Below, in pieces: positions 6,735-6,994 of a DNA stretch of 6,994 bases. Source of the stretch: Flavobacteriales bacterium (GTDB taxonomy: Bacteria > Bacteroidota > Bacteroidia > Flavobacteriales > Weeksellaceae); NCBI GenBank assembly GCA_900770875.1, contig CAAGLV010000113.1:1-6994 (forward strand). The letters run 5' to 3'. Below the pieces are notes generated by a model. That model saw only the letters and a list, made by a program, of their open reading frames with translations, made no database searches and was not told where the DNA came from. A program made the position numbers and the translations under genes. The stretch's first letter is position 1. The number at the start of each line of letters is the position of its first letter.

Positions 6735-6739
6735 TCCTT
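6735..6739 (-). promoter_or_regulatory. Shine-Dalgarno-like AAGGA before the M23 peptidase start
   Basis: The minus strand reads AAGGA nine bases before the ATG at 6725-6723. This spacing suits a ribosome binding site. It is notable because trxA, dnaE, merR and alaS have A/T-rich leaders without such a box, as is usual in Bacteroidota. It supports the chosen start, but a five-base match may be chance. Confidence 0.35.
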
Positions 6740-6744
6740 TTTTA

Positions 6745-6752
6745 TATCTTTG
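6745..6752 (+). promoter_or_regulatory. Candidate -7 element of the alaS promoter
   Basis: TATCTTTG fits TAnnTTTG exactly and would start transcription near 6758, leaving a leader of about 66 nt before alaS. No clear TTG is found at the -33 distance. A weaker minus-strand motif, TTACTTTG (complement of 6764-6771), lies just beyond it and could serve the divergent peptidase gene, so the two promoters would overlap. Confidence 0.5.
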
Positions 6753-6824
6753 TAAAACGATTGCAAAGTAACAAATATTGCAAAAGCTTTCGTGTTAATC
6801 AAAATATAAATATAATATAATTAA

Positions 6825-6994
6825 ATGAAAACCAAAGATATAAGAAAAGAATTACTTAACTTTTTTGAAAGAAATGGGCATTTAATCGTTGATTCTGCGC
6901 CAATTGTACTTAAAGACGATCCTACTTTAATGTTCAATAATTCGGGAATGGCCCAGTTCAAAGAATTCTTTTTAGGCAATGGAACTCCAAAAAA
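6825..6994 (+). CDS. alaS: Alanyl-tRNA synthetase, N-terminal part (cut by the window end)
   Basis: The first 56 residues plus two bases are visible, starting at the ATG at 6825. The reading MKTKDIRKELLNFFERNGH followed by SAPIVLKDDPTLMF, NNSGM and AQFKEFFLG is the start of the class II catalytic domain of AlaRS, including motif 1. The enzyme charges tRNA-Ala with alanine in the cytoplasm; full-length proteins have about 870 residues, so most of the gene is outside. Many AlaRS have TNAGM where this one has NNSGM. The leader is A/T-rich without a Shine-Dalgarno box. No in-frame ATG lies closer upstream, and the N-terminus aligns with the family without extension. Confidence 0.96.
   Translation, partial: MKTKDIRKELLNFFERNGHLIVDSAPIVLKDDPTLMFNNSGMAQFKEFFLGNGTPK

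Noticed and set aside
1..6994. CRISPR array, insertion sequence, toxin-antitoxin pair, defence or biosynthetic cluster
   Set aside because: There are no spaced direct repeats, transposase motifs, small overlapping gene pairs or cluster enzymes. Gene content is housekeeping throughout.

Overview
This AT-rich window reads as chromosomal DNA of a member of the Bacteroidota, most likely class Flavobacteriia. The clues are an exonuclease-fused DnaE, promoter elements of the Bacteroidota type (TAnnTTTG with an upstream TTG), A/T-rich leaders mostly without Shine-Dalgarno sequences, and an N-terminal AlaS sequence of flavobacterial style. I do not assign a genus.

Layout from left to right: positions 1-51 hold the 3' part of a plus-strand tRNA resembling tRNA-Asp, cut off by the window edge and carrying odd changes in the anticodon arm. 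A complete minus-strand tRNA-Asp(GTC) faces it at 105-181, with a strong promoter at 213-242 and a perfect palindrome in its leader. A bidirectional terminator at 253-287 separates it from trxA (316-633, minus). A very long dnaE (744-5144, minus) encodes the replicative DNA polymerase III alpha subunit with its own N-terminal 3'-5' exonuclease. Upstream lie a small MerR-type regulator (5300-5656, minus), a terminator (5717-5746), and a membrane-anchored M23/LytM peptidoglycan peptidase (5775-6725, minus). The divergently transcribed alaS (from 6825, plus) runs off the right edge. No stretch over 300 bases lacks a gene.

The genes are core functions: proofreading replication (DnaE), redox control (TrxA), aminoacylation and decoding (AlaS, tRNA-Asp), cell-wall remodelling (M23) and one small regulator. 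All complete genes are on the minus strand. Terminators isolate the M23 gene and trxA, while no clear terminator lies between merR and dnaE or between dnaE and trxA, so read-through is possible there.

I found no mobile element, CRISPR array, defence system or biosynthetic cluster, and nothing that I would call a new system. The points most worth a second look are the eroded metal site in the DnaE PHP domain next to an intact fused exonuclease, the hairpins at the predicted 5' ends of the dnaE and tRNA-Asp transcripts, the inverted repeats between merR and dnaE, and the aberrant tRNA fragment at the left edge.
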